Source of the DNA: Acidobacteriota bacterium
GTDB lineage: Bacteria; Acidobacteriota; Terriglobia; Bryobacterales; Bryobacteraceae
Direction: 5' to 3'
Length of the DNA: 64,000 nt
Assembly (NCBI GenBank): GCA_016185425.1
Contig: JACPNQ010000043.1
Span: forward strand, 124,001-188,000
Shown here: piece by piece, positions 15,499-24,421 of the stretch
Numbering within the stretch: position 1 is the stretch's first letter
Layout: each line of letters opens with the position of its first letter
Translations under genes and position numbers: made by a program
The notes under the pieces: generated by a model
Seen by the model: the letters and a program-made list of their open reading frames with translations, nothing else
What the model was told of the DNA's origin: nothing
The model's database searches: none

Positions 15499-17538
15499 AT
15501 GCCGGAAATTCGTCACTCGGTGTGTGCGCTCGATTGCCCGGACGCGTGCGGGCTCCTTGTGCAAGTGGAAGACGGCCGCGCCACCAGGCTGCGCGGAAAC
15601 CCGGACCATCCGATCACGCGCGGATTCCTCTGCGCCAAAGTAACGAAGTACCTGGATCGCGAATACTCGCCGGACCGCCTGCTCTATCCCATGAAGCGCG
15701 CCGGCGCCAAGGGCGAAGGCAAATTTACCAGAATTACGTGGGACGAGGCGCTGGACACGATCGCCAACAGGTTGCGGCGCGTCGCGCAGGAATGGGGCCC
15801 GGAAGCTGTCCTGCCCTATAGCTACGGCGGCTCGATGGGCCTTCTCAACGCCAACGGCATGGACCGCCGCTTCTTTCACCGCATCGGCGCATCGCGGCTC
15901 GATCGTACGATCTGCGCCACTGCGGGCGCGGCCGGCACGATGAAAACGCAGGGCAATCGCTACTCCATCGCCCCGGAGGATTTTGTCCACGCTCGCCTCA
16001 TCATCGCCTGGGGTGCGAACGTCCTTGCCACCAACGTCCACCTCTGGCCCTTCATCGTTGAGGCTCGCAGGGCGGGAGCAAAGTTCATCGTCATCGATCC
16101 GCACCGCAACCGCACGGCTGCGTCCGCCGATCAGCACCTGTTCATCAACCCGGGCTCGGACAAAGCGCTCGCGCTCGGCATGATGCACGTGATTTTCCGC
16201 GATGGCCTCGAAGATCCCGACTACCTGTCCCGCCATGCCTCCGGGGCCGCGGAGCTCCGCGAGTTCGTGCGTGACTACACACCCGAAAGAGTCGCCGAGT
16301 GGACCGGCATCGACGCGGCGGCAATCGAAACGCTCGCCCGCGAATATGCGGACACGCAACCTGCCGTCATTCGCCTGAACTATGGAGTGCAGCGCAATCC
16401 CAACGGCGGCACCGCCGTCCAGGCCATCACCATGTTGCCCGTCGTTACCGGCGCATGGCGTCATCAAGGCGGCGGCATGCAACTCTCTACGTCGCAGTCC
16501 TTCACGCTGGACCGCCCGGGGCTCGAAATGGCTGAGTTGCAGAAACGCTCGCCGCTCGGCCGCGAGGCCCGCATCGTCAACATGTCTCAACTCGGCCATG
16601 CGCTCACGGAGCTCGACGCGCCTCCTGTGAAGGCGATGGTCGTCTACTGCTCCAATCCTGCCGCCGTCGCGCCAGACCAGCCCCATGTGCTCAAAGGCCT
16701 CGCCCGCGAAGACCTGTTTACCGTCGTGCTCGAACAGTTCCAAACGGACACCGCGGACTTTGCCGACATCGTTCTCCCGTCCACCACCTTCCTCGAGCAC
16801 ACCGATCTCTACTTCGCCTACGGCCACCACTACCTGCAAATCGCGCGCCCCGCGCTGCCCGCGCCGGGCGAGGCGAAAAGCAACGTGTGGGTTTTCCAGG
16901 CCGTCGCGAAACGCATGGGTATTGAGGATGCCGAGCTCCACATGACCGAAGACGAGATGATTCAAGTCCTCCTCGGCAGCGGACACCAACACCTCGATGG
17001 AATCACCATCGAACGGCTCGACGCGGAACATCATGTGCGTCTGAACTTGCCGGTGCCTTATCTGCCATTTGTCAATGGCGGCTTCGGCGGGCCCGATGGC
17101 AAAGCACAACTCTCTCCTGACGGCCTTGCGTATGCGCCGCCGCCCGAATCCCGCCTCGGCGACGAAAAATCTGTCTACCCTCTCGAATTGATCTCGCCAA
17201 AAGCGCACGACGCCATGAACTCCACGTTCGGCTACCTGCCGGAACTCGATGCGGAGACTGCCGTCGCGTGGCTCCACGCCTCCGACGCGGCGGAACGCGG
17301 GATCTCCACCGGTGACGCTGTCCGTCTCTTCAACGATCGCGGGGAAGTCCTTGCCCGCGCCGAGGTAGATGGTAAGACGGCCCCCGGTGTCGTCGCCGTT
17401 CCCGCCGTCCGCTGGCCGCGCCGTAGCGAAAACCGCGCCGGAGTGAATACACTGATAGCGGACCGCCTTACCGACCTCGGTGGCGGTGCCACATTCTACA
17501 GTTGTCTCATTCAGGTGGAAAGATGCGCAGATCAGTAG
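15499..17538 (+). CDS. Molybdopterin-dependent oxidoreductase (DMSO reductase superfamily)
   Basis: A 679-residue protein. The N terminus binds a [4Fe-4S] cluster: CALDCPDAC (C-x3-C-x3-C) and a fourth Cys in RGFLCAK about 30 residues later. Cofactor-binding segments follow: SYGGSMGLLNANG, DRTICATAGAAG, AWGANVLATNVH, VIDPHRNRTAASADQH and PGSDKALALGMM. The C-terminal molybdopterin guanine dinucleotide domain includes ISPKAHDAMNSTFG. No Tat signal is visible, so it should be cytoplasmic. It belongs with formate dehydrogenase-like/BisC-like oxidoreductases; the substrate is unknown and there is no in-frame TGA that would indicate selenocysteine. The start is fixed because the first cluster cysteine is residue 9. 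Confidence 0.88.
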   Translation: MPEIRHSVCALDCPDACGLLVQVEDGRATRLRGNPDHPITRGFLCAKVTKYLDREYSPDRLLYPMKRAGAKGEGKFTRITWDEALDTIANRLRRVAQEWGPEAVLPYSYGGSMGLLNANGMDRRFFHRIGASRLDRTICATAGAAGTMKTQGNRYSIAPEDFVHARLIIAWGANVLATNVHLWPFIVEARRAGAKFIVIDPHRNRTAASADQHLFINPGSDKALALGMMHVIFRDGLEDPDYLSRHASGAAELREFVRDYTPERVAEWTGIDAAAIETLAREYADTQPAVIRLNYGVQRNPNGGTAVQAITMLPVVTGAWRHQGGGMQLSTSQSFTLDRPGLEMAELQKRSPLGREARIVNMSQLGHALTELDAPPVKAMVVYCSNPAAVAPDQPHVLKGLAREDLFTVVLEQFQTDTADFADIVLPSTTFLEHTDLYFAYGHHYLQIARPALPAPGEAKSNVWVFQAVAKRMGIEDAELHMTEDEMIQVLLGSGHQHLDGITIERLDAEHHVRLNLPVPYLPFVNGGFGGPDGKAQLSPDGLAYAPPPESRLGDEKSVYPLELISPKAHDAMNSTFGYLPELDAETAVAWLHASDAAERGISTGDAVRLFNDRGEVLARAEVDGKTAPGVVAVPAVRWPRRSENRAGVNTLIADRLTDLGGGATFYSCLIQVERCADQ

Positions 17539-18074
17539 TCGCGGTCCTGGCGGTGTTGGCAATAGCCGCCATGCCTGGCTGTAAGCGGAGAAAAGATCCC
17601 GTTCAGTATGTCGAGGAGGGCGGCTCGCAACTCGCCATCGCCATCAACGTCGCCGACCCCAGAGCCGCCATCCAGCTTCTCCGTGGTTTTCACGATGTCG
17701 AGAACAACGCCTGGCGCTGGACCGGGCCGACGTTCGCCGTCGCGCTCCGCCCCCCTAAAGAGGTTCCGCCGGAAGGCGCAAGGCTCTTCCTCGAATATGC
17801 CGTTCCTGACGTCTTCCTGCAGAAGGTGCCGCGGACAACGCTCTCCGTCATGGTGAACGGCAAAGCGCTCGATCCCGAAGTGATTAATAAGGCCGGCAGC
17901 GGCCGCGTCGAACGCACCGTTCCTCCGGAGCTGCTGCGCAGCGACGTCATAACGGTTGACTTCTCCCTGGATAAGTTCCTTCCGGCGGGGGCTGTCGATC
18001 AGCGCGATCTCGGCTTGATCGTCAGCGCGGTTGGATTGCAGGGTTCAAAGGCCCCGGCGCCCGCGACGAAATGA
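17523..18074 (+). CDS. Putative lipoprotein of unknown function
   Basis: A 183-residue protein from ATG 17523 (MRRSVVAVLAVLAIAAMPGCKRRK), chosen because it gives a clean signal peptide with a lipobox-like AMPGC and has AGGTGGAAAG just upstream. The mature protein has a short charged linker, then a beta-rich region with RLFLEYAVPDVFLQKV and LSVMVNGKALDPEVI, reminiscent of a jelly-roll-like sugar- or protein-binding module, but no family is recognised. It overlaps the oxidoreductase gene by 16 bases and the next gene by four (ATGA), so the three form an operon. Confidence 0.7.
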   Translation: MRRSVVAVLAVLAIAAMPGCKRRKDPVQYVEEGGSQLAIAINVADPRAAIQLLRGFHDVENNAWRWTGPTFAVALRPPKEVPPEGARLFLEYAVPDVFLQKVPRTTLSVMVNGKALDPEVINKAGSGRVERTVPPELLRSDVITVDFSLDKFLPAGAVDQRDLGLIVSAVGLQGSKAPAPATK

Positions 18075-19903
18075 AGGAACGGCTGGCGGGCTTCGTACTC
18101 GCGTGCGCCCTTACCCTCTGGCTCTACTGGCTTGGCCTGATCACGTGGTTTTCGCTCGATGATTTCGCTTGGCTCGGTCTGCGCCTCTCCGTAGAGAACG
18201 CTGGCGATCTTGTTGGAACGCTCTTCGCTCCGAAAGCGCAAGGGACCGTCCGTCCACTCTCCGAGCGGCTCTATTTTCTCGTGCTCGAAAAACTGTTCGG
18301 TATGGACGCGCTGCCTTTTCGCATCGTCGCGTTCGCGACACAGTTCTTAAATCTCTGGCTGGTCATACGCCTTGTAGAGCGTGTCACCGGATCGAAGGCC
18401 GCCGGTTTCCTGTCGGCACTGCTCTGGATCGTCAACAGTGCCCTCGCGCTCGCTATGTCGTGGAGCAGCGCGTACAACCAGATCATGTGGCCGTGTTTTA
18501 TGCTTGCGGCCTGCCATGCGCGTTGGACGTGGCTTGAAACCGGCAGCCATCGCGCGCGATATCTGGAGTCGCTCTGGTTCGTCCTCGGATTCGGCGCTCT
18601 CGAATTGAATGTTGTCTATCCGGCGATCGCGTCGGCCCTTACACTTCTCTATCGTCGAGAGCGCTGGAAGGATCTGCCCGCTCTTTTCGCCGTCTCCGGA
18701 CTCTACGCGATATGGAACCGTACGATGGCCAAGCCACAATCGAGTCCGGTCTATACGCTCTACTGGGATAGCGATCTTGCCGGCACTCTCGGCGCATACC
18801 TGCGAATGGCAACCGGAATCTGGCGTCCCGATCTGATTCGTGAAAATCCAGCGTGGTGGACGACTGCGGAATGGGTGGCCGGGGTCGGGCTGCTGGCTGC
18901 GATCGGCTACCTGCTTTGGCGCCGGGAGCGCTGGATCGTGTTCAGTTTGGTGTGGTTTTTTGCTACTTTAGGGCCACTTTTGCCCCTCAAAATGCACGTT
19001 TCTGACTACTATTTGACCGTCCCCGCGCTTGGTCTGGCCATGGCGGCCGGTCTCGCGGCCGCCCGGAAACCTGCCCTGGCGCTCCTCCCGATCGCCGTCT
19101 ACGCCGCCGCCAGTGGTCTCTGGGCGAGGAAGACCGTTGCCTACAATTACGACCGCGCCGAAACCGGTAAGGCCTTATTTTTTGGTGTGTTAGAAGCATC
19201 GAGACTGCATCCGGGCAAGCTTATCCTTCTGACCGCGGTCAGCTCCGACCAGTACTGGGGGGTAATGAACGACAACCCCTTCCGCCTCATCGACGGACTA
19301 AAGCTGCACTTGGCGCCGGGAGGAGACGAAAACATCGAAAAACACCCGGAATTGGGCGATCCCGGGCGGTATGTGCTACCCGGGCCAGCGGCCCGGGTAG
19401 CGTTGGAGGCGGGGCAGGCGGTGGTTTACTCGCCGGCGGGCGGGAAGCTTCGGAACGTGACCGCGCTATGGCAGGGAATGGCGAAGGACCGGTGGGGCGG
19501 GGAACTGTCGCCGATCGTCGACATTGGGCAGCCGTTGTTGGCGGGGCAGCTGGGCAAGGGGTGGCACCAGATCGAACAAAGCTTCCGCTGGTCCGAGGGA
19601 GAGGCGTCGCTTCGTCTTGGCGCGACGGCGGATGTGCGGGAGATCACGATCGAAGCGTTTCGCGGGCATGAGGATGGCAAGCGCGGAGCAGTGTCGATTA
19701 CGGTATTCGCGAATGGCGTTGCGGCGGGCAAATGGGAGATGCCGCGCGACGATAGCTCTCTCGCAGTATCCACGCCTTTGCCCGCTGCAACCGATAGAGC
19801 GAAGCCAATTCGCATAGATCTGCGGATTGCGCCGGTTCTGCGCGAGGACGGCTCGAACGGGCGCGAGTTGGGCTTGGCGTTTGGCAAGATCGGCCTACGC
19901 TAG
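18071..19903 (+). CDS. Large multi-spanning membrane protein with C-terminal soluble domain
   Basis: A 610-residue protein. The first 350 residues contain about nine to ten hydrophobic segments (for example FVLACALTLWLYWLGLITWF and WVAGVGLLAAIGYLLW). An early SLDDFAWLGLRLSV segment after the first helix recalls the Asp-containing loop of GT-C/ArnT-PMT-type glycosyltransferases. From about residue 360 the protein is soluble and ends in a beta-rich module. A lipid-linked sugar transferase role is possible but unproven. It overlaps the lipoprotein gene by ATGA. The hairpin at 19376-19400 lies within the coding sequence. Confidence 0.65.
   Translation: MKERLAGFVLACALTLWLYWLGLITWFSLDDFAWLGLRLSVENAGDLVGTLFAPKAQGTVRPLSERLYFLVLEKLFGMDALPFRIVAFATQFLNLWLVIRLVERVTGSKAAGFLSALLWIVNSALALAMSWSSAYNQIMWPCFMLAACHARWTWLETGSHRARYLESLWFVLGFGALELNVVYPAIASALTLLYRRERWKDLPALFAVSGLYAIWNRTMAKPQSSPVYTLYWDSDLAGTLGAYLRMATGIWRPDLIRENPAWWTTAEWVAGVGLLAAIGYLLWRRERWIVFSLVWFFATLGPLLPLKMHVSDYYLTVPALGLAMAAGLAAARKPALALLPIAVYAAASGLWARKTVAYNYDRAETGKALFFGVLEASRLHPGKLILLTAVSSDQYWGVMNDNPFRLIDGLKLHLAPGGDENIEKHPELGDPGRYVLPGPAARVALEAGQAVVYSPAGGKLRNVTALWQGMAKDRWGGELSPIVDIGQPLLAGQLGKGWHQIEQSFRWSEGEASLRLGATADVREITIEAFRGHEDGKRGAVSITVFANGVAAGKWEMPRDDSSLAVSTPLPAATDRAKPIRIDLRIAPVLREDGSNGRELGLAFGKIGLR
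19376..19400. repeat. Perfect 11-bp inverted repeat with 3-nt loop inside a coding sequence
   Basis: CTACCCGGGCC, loop AGC, then GGCCCGGGTAG. The arms are perfectly complementary. The element encodes roughly residues 436-443 of the membrane protein and lies near a point where base composition of the plus strand appears to change. Confidence 0.8.
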
Positions 19904-20508
19904 CTGGTTCAAAACCAGACACGTGTTTCAAATTGAGCCATCGGCCGCGAGAAAGATTTTAGAGGCCCTAATGTTGGTGCCCCGCAGCGCCGATAAGACA
20001 ACACAGCGCTTGATTTTCAATGGCTTAGGGATTTCCTGCGGCGGCACGACTAAAAAAATATTCGATGCCGGGAATAACTTGGCTATTGAATTGCTCTTTA
20101 GGTGTGCTAGCATATATGCGAATCGAAACCAAAGCTCGGCGCGACGGATCGTTAACAGAGCTGTTCGCTCAGGGTGGCGAGGGTGCAGCCCAAGCTGCTT
20201 TGCTGGTCCGGCTGAACGGTGATCGTCAGCCCGTCGAAAGATTTCTTGACCAGGTTTGTACGCCGATTACGCTTTTGAATTTTGAACCTTTTTGCTCGAC
20301 CATGCGTCCAATTGGTCTGAGAGTAGTTAAACAGCTAACTCCGCTAGGGGAAAGCGAAACTAAACGCTTCCCTGAAGCGTTATTACAGGAGCCGCTGACG
20401 AATAGTTCAGAGGCCACATAGCAGAGAGTCCGAGACGCAAACAGCGTTCTTGACGTCGGACTACTGAACCGCAAACAACCAGCAAAAAGCAATAGGGAGG
20501 AAAAAACC
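19904..20508. other. 605-bp region without a confident gene, upstream of the dksA-like gene
   Basis: Just after the membrane-protein stop there is a small hairpin CTGG-TTCAAAA-CCAG that resembles a tRNA T-arm, but no acceptor or other arms accompany it. A frame from ATG 20116 to 20421 (101 residues) has no recognisable motif, no Shine-Dalgarno site and a start that lies before the predicted transcript start; I do not call it. A hairpin GGGAA(A)GCG/CGCTTCCC lies at about 20347-20371. The region probably holds the dksA-like gene's promoter and a long leader. Confidence 0.4.
20086..20113 (+). promoter_or_regulatory. Extended -10 promoter candidate upstream of the dksA-like gene
   Basis: TTGAAT (20086-20091), 16-bp spacer, TAGCAT (20108-20113) preceded by TGC, giving an extended -10. 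The predicted start near 20120 would leave a leader of about 390 nt before the ATG at 20509. Confidence 0.4.
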
Positions 20509-20892
20509 ATGACAAACGCTGAACTGAAAGCCTATAAGAAGATCCTGGCTGCGAAGGAGGCCGAGCTCGTCGGCGCCCTCCGCAACCGTGAGGGTATCGA
20601 GATCGAAAAGAGCCCGGATGCTCTGGACGAAGTGCAGCGCGCCGCCGAGCGCGAACTCGCTATCCGTACACTCGACCGCGAATCTAGCCTCTTGCGCAAC
20701 GTGCGCGCGGCACTGCAACGCATCGAGGGTGAATCGTATGGTGTTTGCCTCCATTGCGAAGAAGACATTAGTGTAAAACGTTTGAACGCAGTCCCCTGGG
20801 CGCCCTACTGCATATCCTGCCAGGAGCAGTACGACGCGCATAAGATCGAGGGCGACGAGCAGTTCGACGACATGCTGGTCAACGCGGCCTAA
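20509..20892 (+). CDS. DksA/TraR-type zinc-finger protein
   Basis: A 127-residue protein. An N-terminal coiled coil (about residues 4-72) is followed by the C4 zinc finger CLHCEEDISVKRLNAVPWAPYCISCQ (Cys80, Cys83, Cys101, Cys104) with the conserved RL-A-P spacing of the family. DksA-type proteins enter the RNA polymerase secondary channel and modulate initiation, often with ppGpp. The coiled-coil tip carries DALDEVQRA (residues 37-45), comparable to the DxxDxA tip motif (Asp40 visible). GGGAGG lies about eight bases before the ATG. A terminator follows at 20914. Confidence 0.9.
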   Translation: MTNAELKAYKKILAAKEAELVGALRNREGIEIEKSPDALDEVQRAAERELAIRTLDRESSLLRNVRAALQRIEGESYGVCLHCEEDISVKRLNAVPWAPYCISCQEQYDAHKIEGDEQFDDMLVNAA

Positions 20893-20913
20893 TCAACCGT
20901 CCACCAAATACAG

Positions 20914-20949
20914 CGGGGCGACGGCATTTGCCGCGCCCCGTTTCGCTTT
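20914..20949 (+). terminator. Rho-independent terminator after the dksA-like gene
   Basis: CGGGGCG, A bulge, CGGC, loop ATTT, GCCG, CGCCCCG, then TTTCGCTTT. The stem has 11 pairs with one bulged A. It lies between two convergent genes and may work less well for the minus-strand operon, which lacks a T-run on its side. Confidence 0.8.
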
Positions 20950-20950
20950 C

Positions 20951-21582
20951 CTAGCAGTGAATGGCGACTGCTGCCACCATGCGCCCGTCGCCACGGTCGC
21001 GGCGGAAAGAATGGAAGCGCGCGGGCTCGCACACCGTGCAGAGGCCAAGGGAGTCGATTCGCTCCGAGCGTACGCCGGCGGCGGTTAACTGGCTCACGTT
21101 AGCACTCACGAGGTCAACGTGTGGCCTGGTGTAGTTGTTTATGGTGTAACCGGGAAACTGGGCCGCTACTTCATCACCGACTTCGAAGCAGCAGGAGCCG
21201 ATACAGGGGCCGATAGCAGCGTAAAGTTCACCTGGTTCCGAATGGAACTCGCGCCGCATCGCGTCGACGGTTAGCCCGGCGATCCATGTCGCGGTGCCTC
21301 GCCAGCCGGCATGGACGGCGGCGACAGCGCGCCGGACGGGATCGACCAGCAGGAGCGGCACACAGTCGGCCGTTCGTATTTCGAGCCAAAGGTTCACCGC
21401 CTGCGCGATCAGTGCGTCGCCGTCGCCGTGGTGTCCGGGGGCGTCGACGCGGACAACGCCCGCTCCGTGCACCTGATGCAGCGCCGCGGTCCGTGCCTGC
21501 GGCGTCCAGTAGCCGTCATCGCGAGTCCCAAACCCGTGTCCCACCCAATCGAATTCGCTCAGTAGTTGCGAGCGCAGGGCGC

Positions 21583-21586
<4 letters not shown>
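20951..21586 (-). CDS. pgeF: Peptidoglycan editing factor / YfiH-type copper-domain protein
   Basis: A 211-residue protein with all YfiH/PgeF landmarks: QVHGA, DALIAQ, ADCVPLLLVDP, AAVHAGWRGT, IGPCIGSCCFEVG and FHSFRRD. The His/Cys set (QVHG, ADC, HAGWRG) forms the metal site once described as laccase-like. In E. coli PgeF prevents misincorporation of Ser into peptidoglycan precursors; some homologues are purine nucleosidases or phosphorylases. The ATG overlaps the stop of the epimerase gene by four bases, making it the last gene of the minus-strand operon. Confidence 0.9.
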
Positions 21587-22533
<947 letters not shown>

Positions 22534-22536
22534 GGT

Positions 22537-23376
22537 CTATAAATTGAGGGCCGTAATCTGGGTTTCCATGTGGCGGATCGATTCGTTGGCAATCGTCTCC
22601 GCGCCAAAAGAGAAGTCGAACGCTTCGAGAGAAACCCAGCCCTGGTAGTTTCGTTCCGCCAGGATCGACAGAACGGGCTTGAAATCATAGTTGCCCTTGC
22701 CGGGGTGCTTGCCATCGAGCTCGTTTACGTGCACGTGGCGGATGAGCGGGTAGTGGCGCTCGACGAGCACGGCATGAGGCTCGGTCTCTTGGACGGCGTT
22801 GTGGCTGTCAAACATGGTGCGGACAAACGGATTGCCGATTTGATTGACCCACGCCGCGGCTTCATCGAGCGAGGTTACAACATCGGTGTCCGCGGGCGGG
22901 AGGGCTTCAATCAGCAGCGTAACGCCGCGCTCCGCCGCCCGCAGGCCCGCGACGGACATGCCGTCGACGTAGTGCTTCGTGGCTTCGGTGGCGGAGATCC
23001 CTCCGGTCGATGTGCGTTGTTTGGGAGAACCGAAGATCATTTTTCCATTGGGGCCGAGATCGGCGCAAAGATCGATGAGATCGTGAATATGCCGCCAACC
23101 GCGGGCGCGGAGGGCGTGATCCGGGGTGGTGACATGGAGACCGGGAGGGGAGACCATGAGCCAGTGCAAGCCGACGAATTCCAATCCTTCTTCGGCCATG
23201 ACTTTCGTGCATTCGCGGCGTTGCGCGGGCGTGAGCGTGCAAGGGTCTTCGGCAAGGGTGAAGGGCGCGATTTCGATGCCGGTATAGCCGGCTTTGCGGA
23301 TCGACTGGCAGGCCGTGCGGAAGTCCCAGCCCTTATACACTTCGTTGCAGATGGCGTGGCGGAAACGAAAGGACAT
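22537..23376 (-). CDS. Sugar phosphate isomerase/epimerase-like TIM-barrel protein
   Basis: A 279-residue protein of the xylose-isomerase-like TIM-barrel family. Visible metal-site elements are GYTGIEIAPF, EFVGLHWLM, LLIEALPP (Glu), MFDSHNA (Asp, His), IRHVHVNELDG (His) and the C-terminal WVSLEAFDF (Glu). Relatives isomerise or epimerise keto sugars or inosose derivatives. No signal peptide is present. It lies three bases before the epimerase gene and 26 bases after the alcohol dehydrogenase gene. Confidence 0.83.
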   Translation of the reverse strand: MSFRFRHAICNEVYKGWDFRTACQSIRKAGYTGIEIAPFTLAEDPCTLTPAQRRECTKVMAEEGLEFVGLHWLMVSPPGLHVTTPDHALRARGWRHIHDLIDLCADLGPNGKMIFGSPKQRTSTGGISATEATKHYVDGMSVAGLRAAERGVTLLIEALPPADTDVVTSLDEAAAWVNQIGNPFVRTMFDSHNAVQETEPHAVLVERHYPLIRHVHVNELDGKHPGKGNYDFKPVLSILAERNYQGWVSLEAFDFSFGAETIANESIRHMETQITALNL

Positions 23377-23402
23377 GAATTACCAGTGTACGAAGTCCGG
23401 GC

Positions 23403-24419
23403 CTAATCAGAAACACGATGAACGATCTTCACCGCATCGGGCGGAGGCTGGAAGAGCGTCTCGGCGGCCCGGGCCAACGGCAGCCGATGCAGTAGTGGTC
23501 TTAGCCAGGCGGCATCGTATTTGCCGAGCCGGGCAACCGCTTTCTCAAAGTGCTCGCGGGAGGCGTTTACACTTCCTGCAATCACGTGGTTACCGACGAT
23601 CATATCGAGACTTGGAAGCCTGACCTCCGCCGGACGTGCGCCAAGCAGGACAAGAACGCCCAATCGGCGCAGGGCGCGCATCGAGGCGATTGCCAACTCC
23701 GCACTACCGCAGCACTCGAGAACAATGTCGGCGCCGGCTCCATCGAGCGTCCGCGTGTATTGAACGCCCTGCGAGGCAAGCAAGCGCGCCCGGGGCGATT
23801 CCGGGCTCTCCTGCGACAACACTGTCACGGCAAACCCATCGCGCAACGCGCACCACGCCGCGAGAATACCGATCGGACCCGCACCCAGAATCAGCACCCG
23901 CTCCGGTTCTCCCTGGTGGAGGCGCAGCGCCATCTCCCAGGCCTTTTCAATCACGCTGGCCGGCTCGACTAACACGGCGAAGCCGGCGAGGTTCGCCGGA
24001 ACCGGGACCAGATCGTCCGCCCGGTCGACGGCGTACTCGCACATGTAGCCGTGGAGGCCGAAGATTCCGCGCTCCACATAGTCGCCAGTGAGGCAGTTGT
24101 CCCTGCGGCCGCGGCGGCACATGGCGCAGCCAGGTGTACAGTCGCGACGCACCATGGGCACAACCAGGTCTCCGGGCGAAAGGGTAAAGACATGGCTGCC
24201 GGCCGATTCGACGATCCCCACCGCTTCGTGGCCGAGCACCAGAGAGCGCTCGCCCGCGGGCGGGGAGCCGAATTCAAAGGACGCGACACCGCGGTCCGTG
24301 CCACAGACGCCACATTCGAGAATGCGTATCCGTACTTCGCCGGACTGCGGCGGCGAAGGATCCGGGTGACTGGCTACTTGTAACCGTTGTGCATCGAAAT
24401 CAAGCCGGAGAGCCCGCAT
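23403..24419 (-). CDS. Zinc-dependent alcohol/glucose dehydrogenase (MDR family)
   Basis: A 338-residue medium-chain dehydrogenase. Catalytic zinc residues are seen in GVCGTD (Cys) and GHEAVG (His-Glu). The structural zinc loop has four Cys in CTPGCAMCRRGRRDNC. The nucleotide site is LGAGPIGILAAW. An FGLHGYMCEYAV segment and the overall layout match glucose 1-dehydrogenase-like enzymes. It oxidises a sugar or polyol with NAD(P); the substrate is not known. The start lies two bases after the methyltransferase stop, so it is in the same transcript. Confidence 0.85.
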   Translation of the reverse strand: MRALRLDFDAQRLQVASHPDPSPPQSGEVRIRILECGVCGTDRGVASFEFGSPPAGERSLVLGHEAVGIVESAGSHVFTLSPGDLVVPMVRRDCTPGCAMCRRGRRDNCLTGDYVERGIFGLHGYMCEYAVDRADDLVPVPANLAGFAVLVEPASVIEKAWEMALRLHQGEPERVLILGAGPIGILAAWCALRDGFAVTVLSQESPESPRARLLASQGVQYTRTLDGAGADIVLECCGSAELAIASMRALRRLGVLVLLGARPAEVRLPSLDMIVGNHVIAGSVNASREHFEKAVARLGKYDAAWLRPLLHRLPLARAAETLFQPPPDAVKIVHRVSD

Positions 24420-24421
24420 GG

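Noticed and set aside
15940..15970. Selenocysteine in the molybdopterin oxidoreductase
   Set aside because: There is no in-frame TGA at the expected Mo-ligand region and no SECIS-like hairpin was noticed.
15487..17562. A 691-codon open frame on the minus strand
   Set aside because: It is the complement of the molybdopterin oxidoreductase gene, which has clear cluster and cofactor motifs; the antisense product is rich in Arg, Gly and Val without motifs.
19904..19935. T-arm-like hairpin CTGG-TTCAAAA-CCAG as part of a tRNA
   Set aside because: There is no acceptor stem, anticodon arm or CCA end around it.
20116..20421. A 101-residue open frame upstream of the dksA-like gene
   Set aside because: No Shine-Dalgarno site, no recognised motif, and the start lies before the predicted transcript start.
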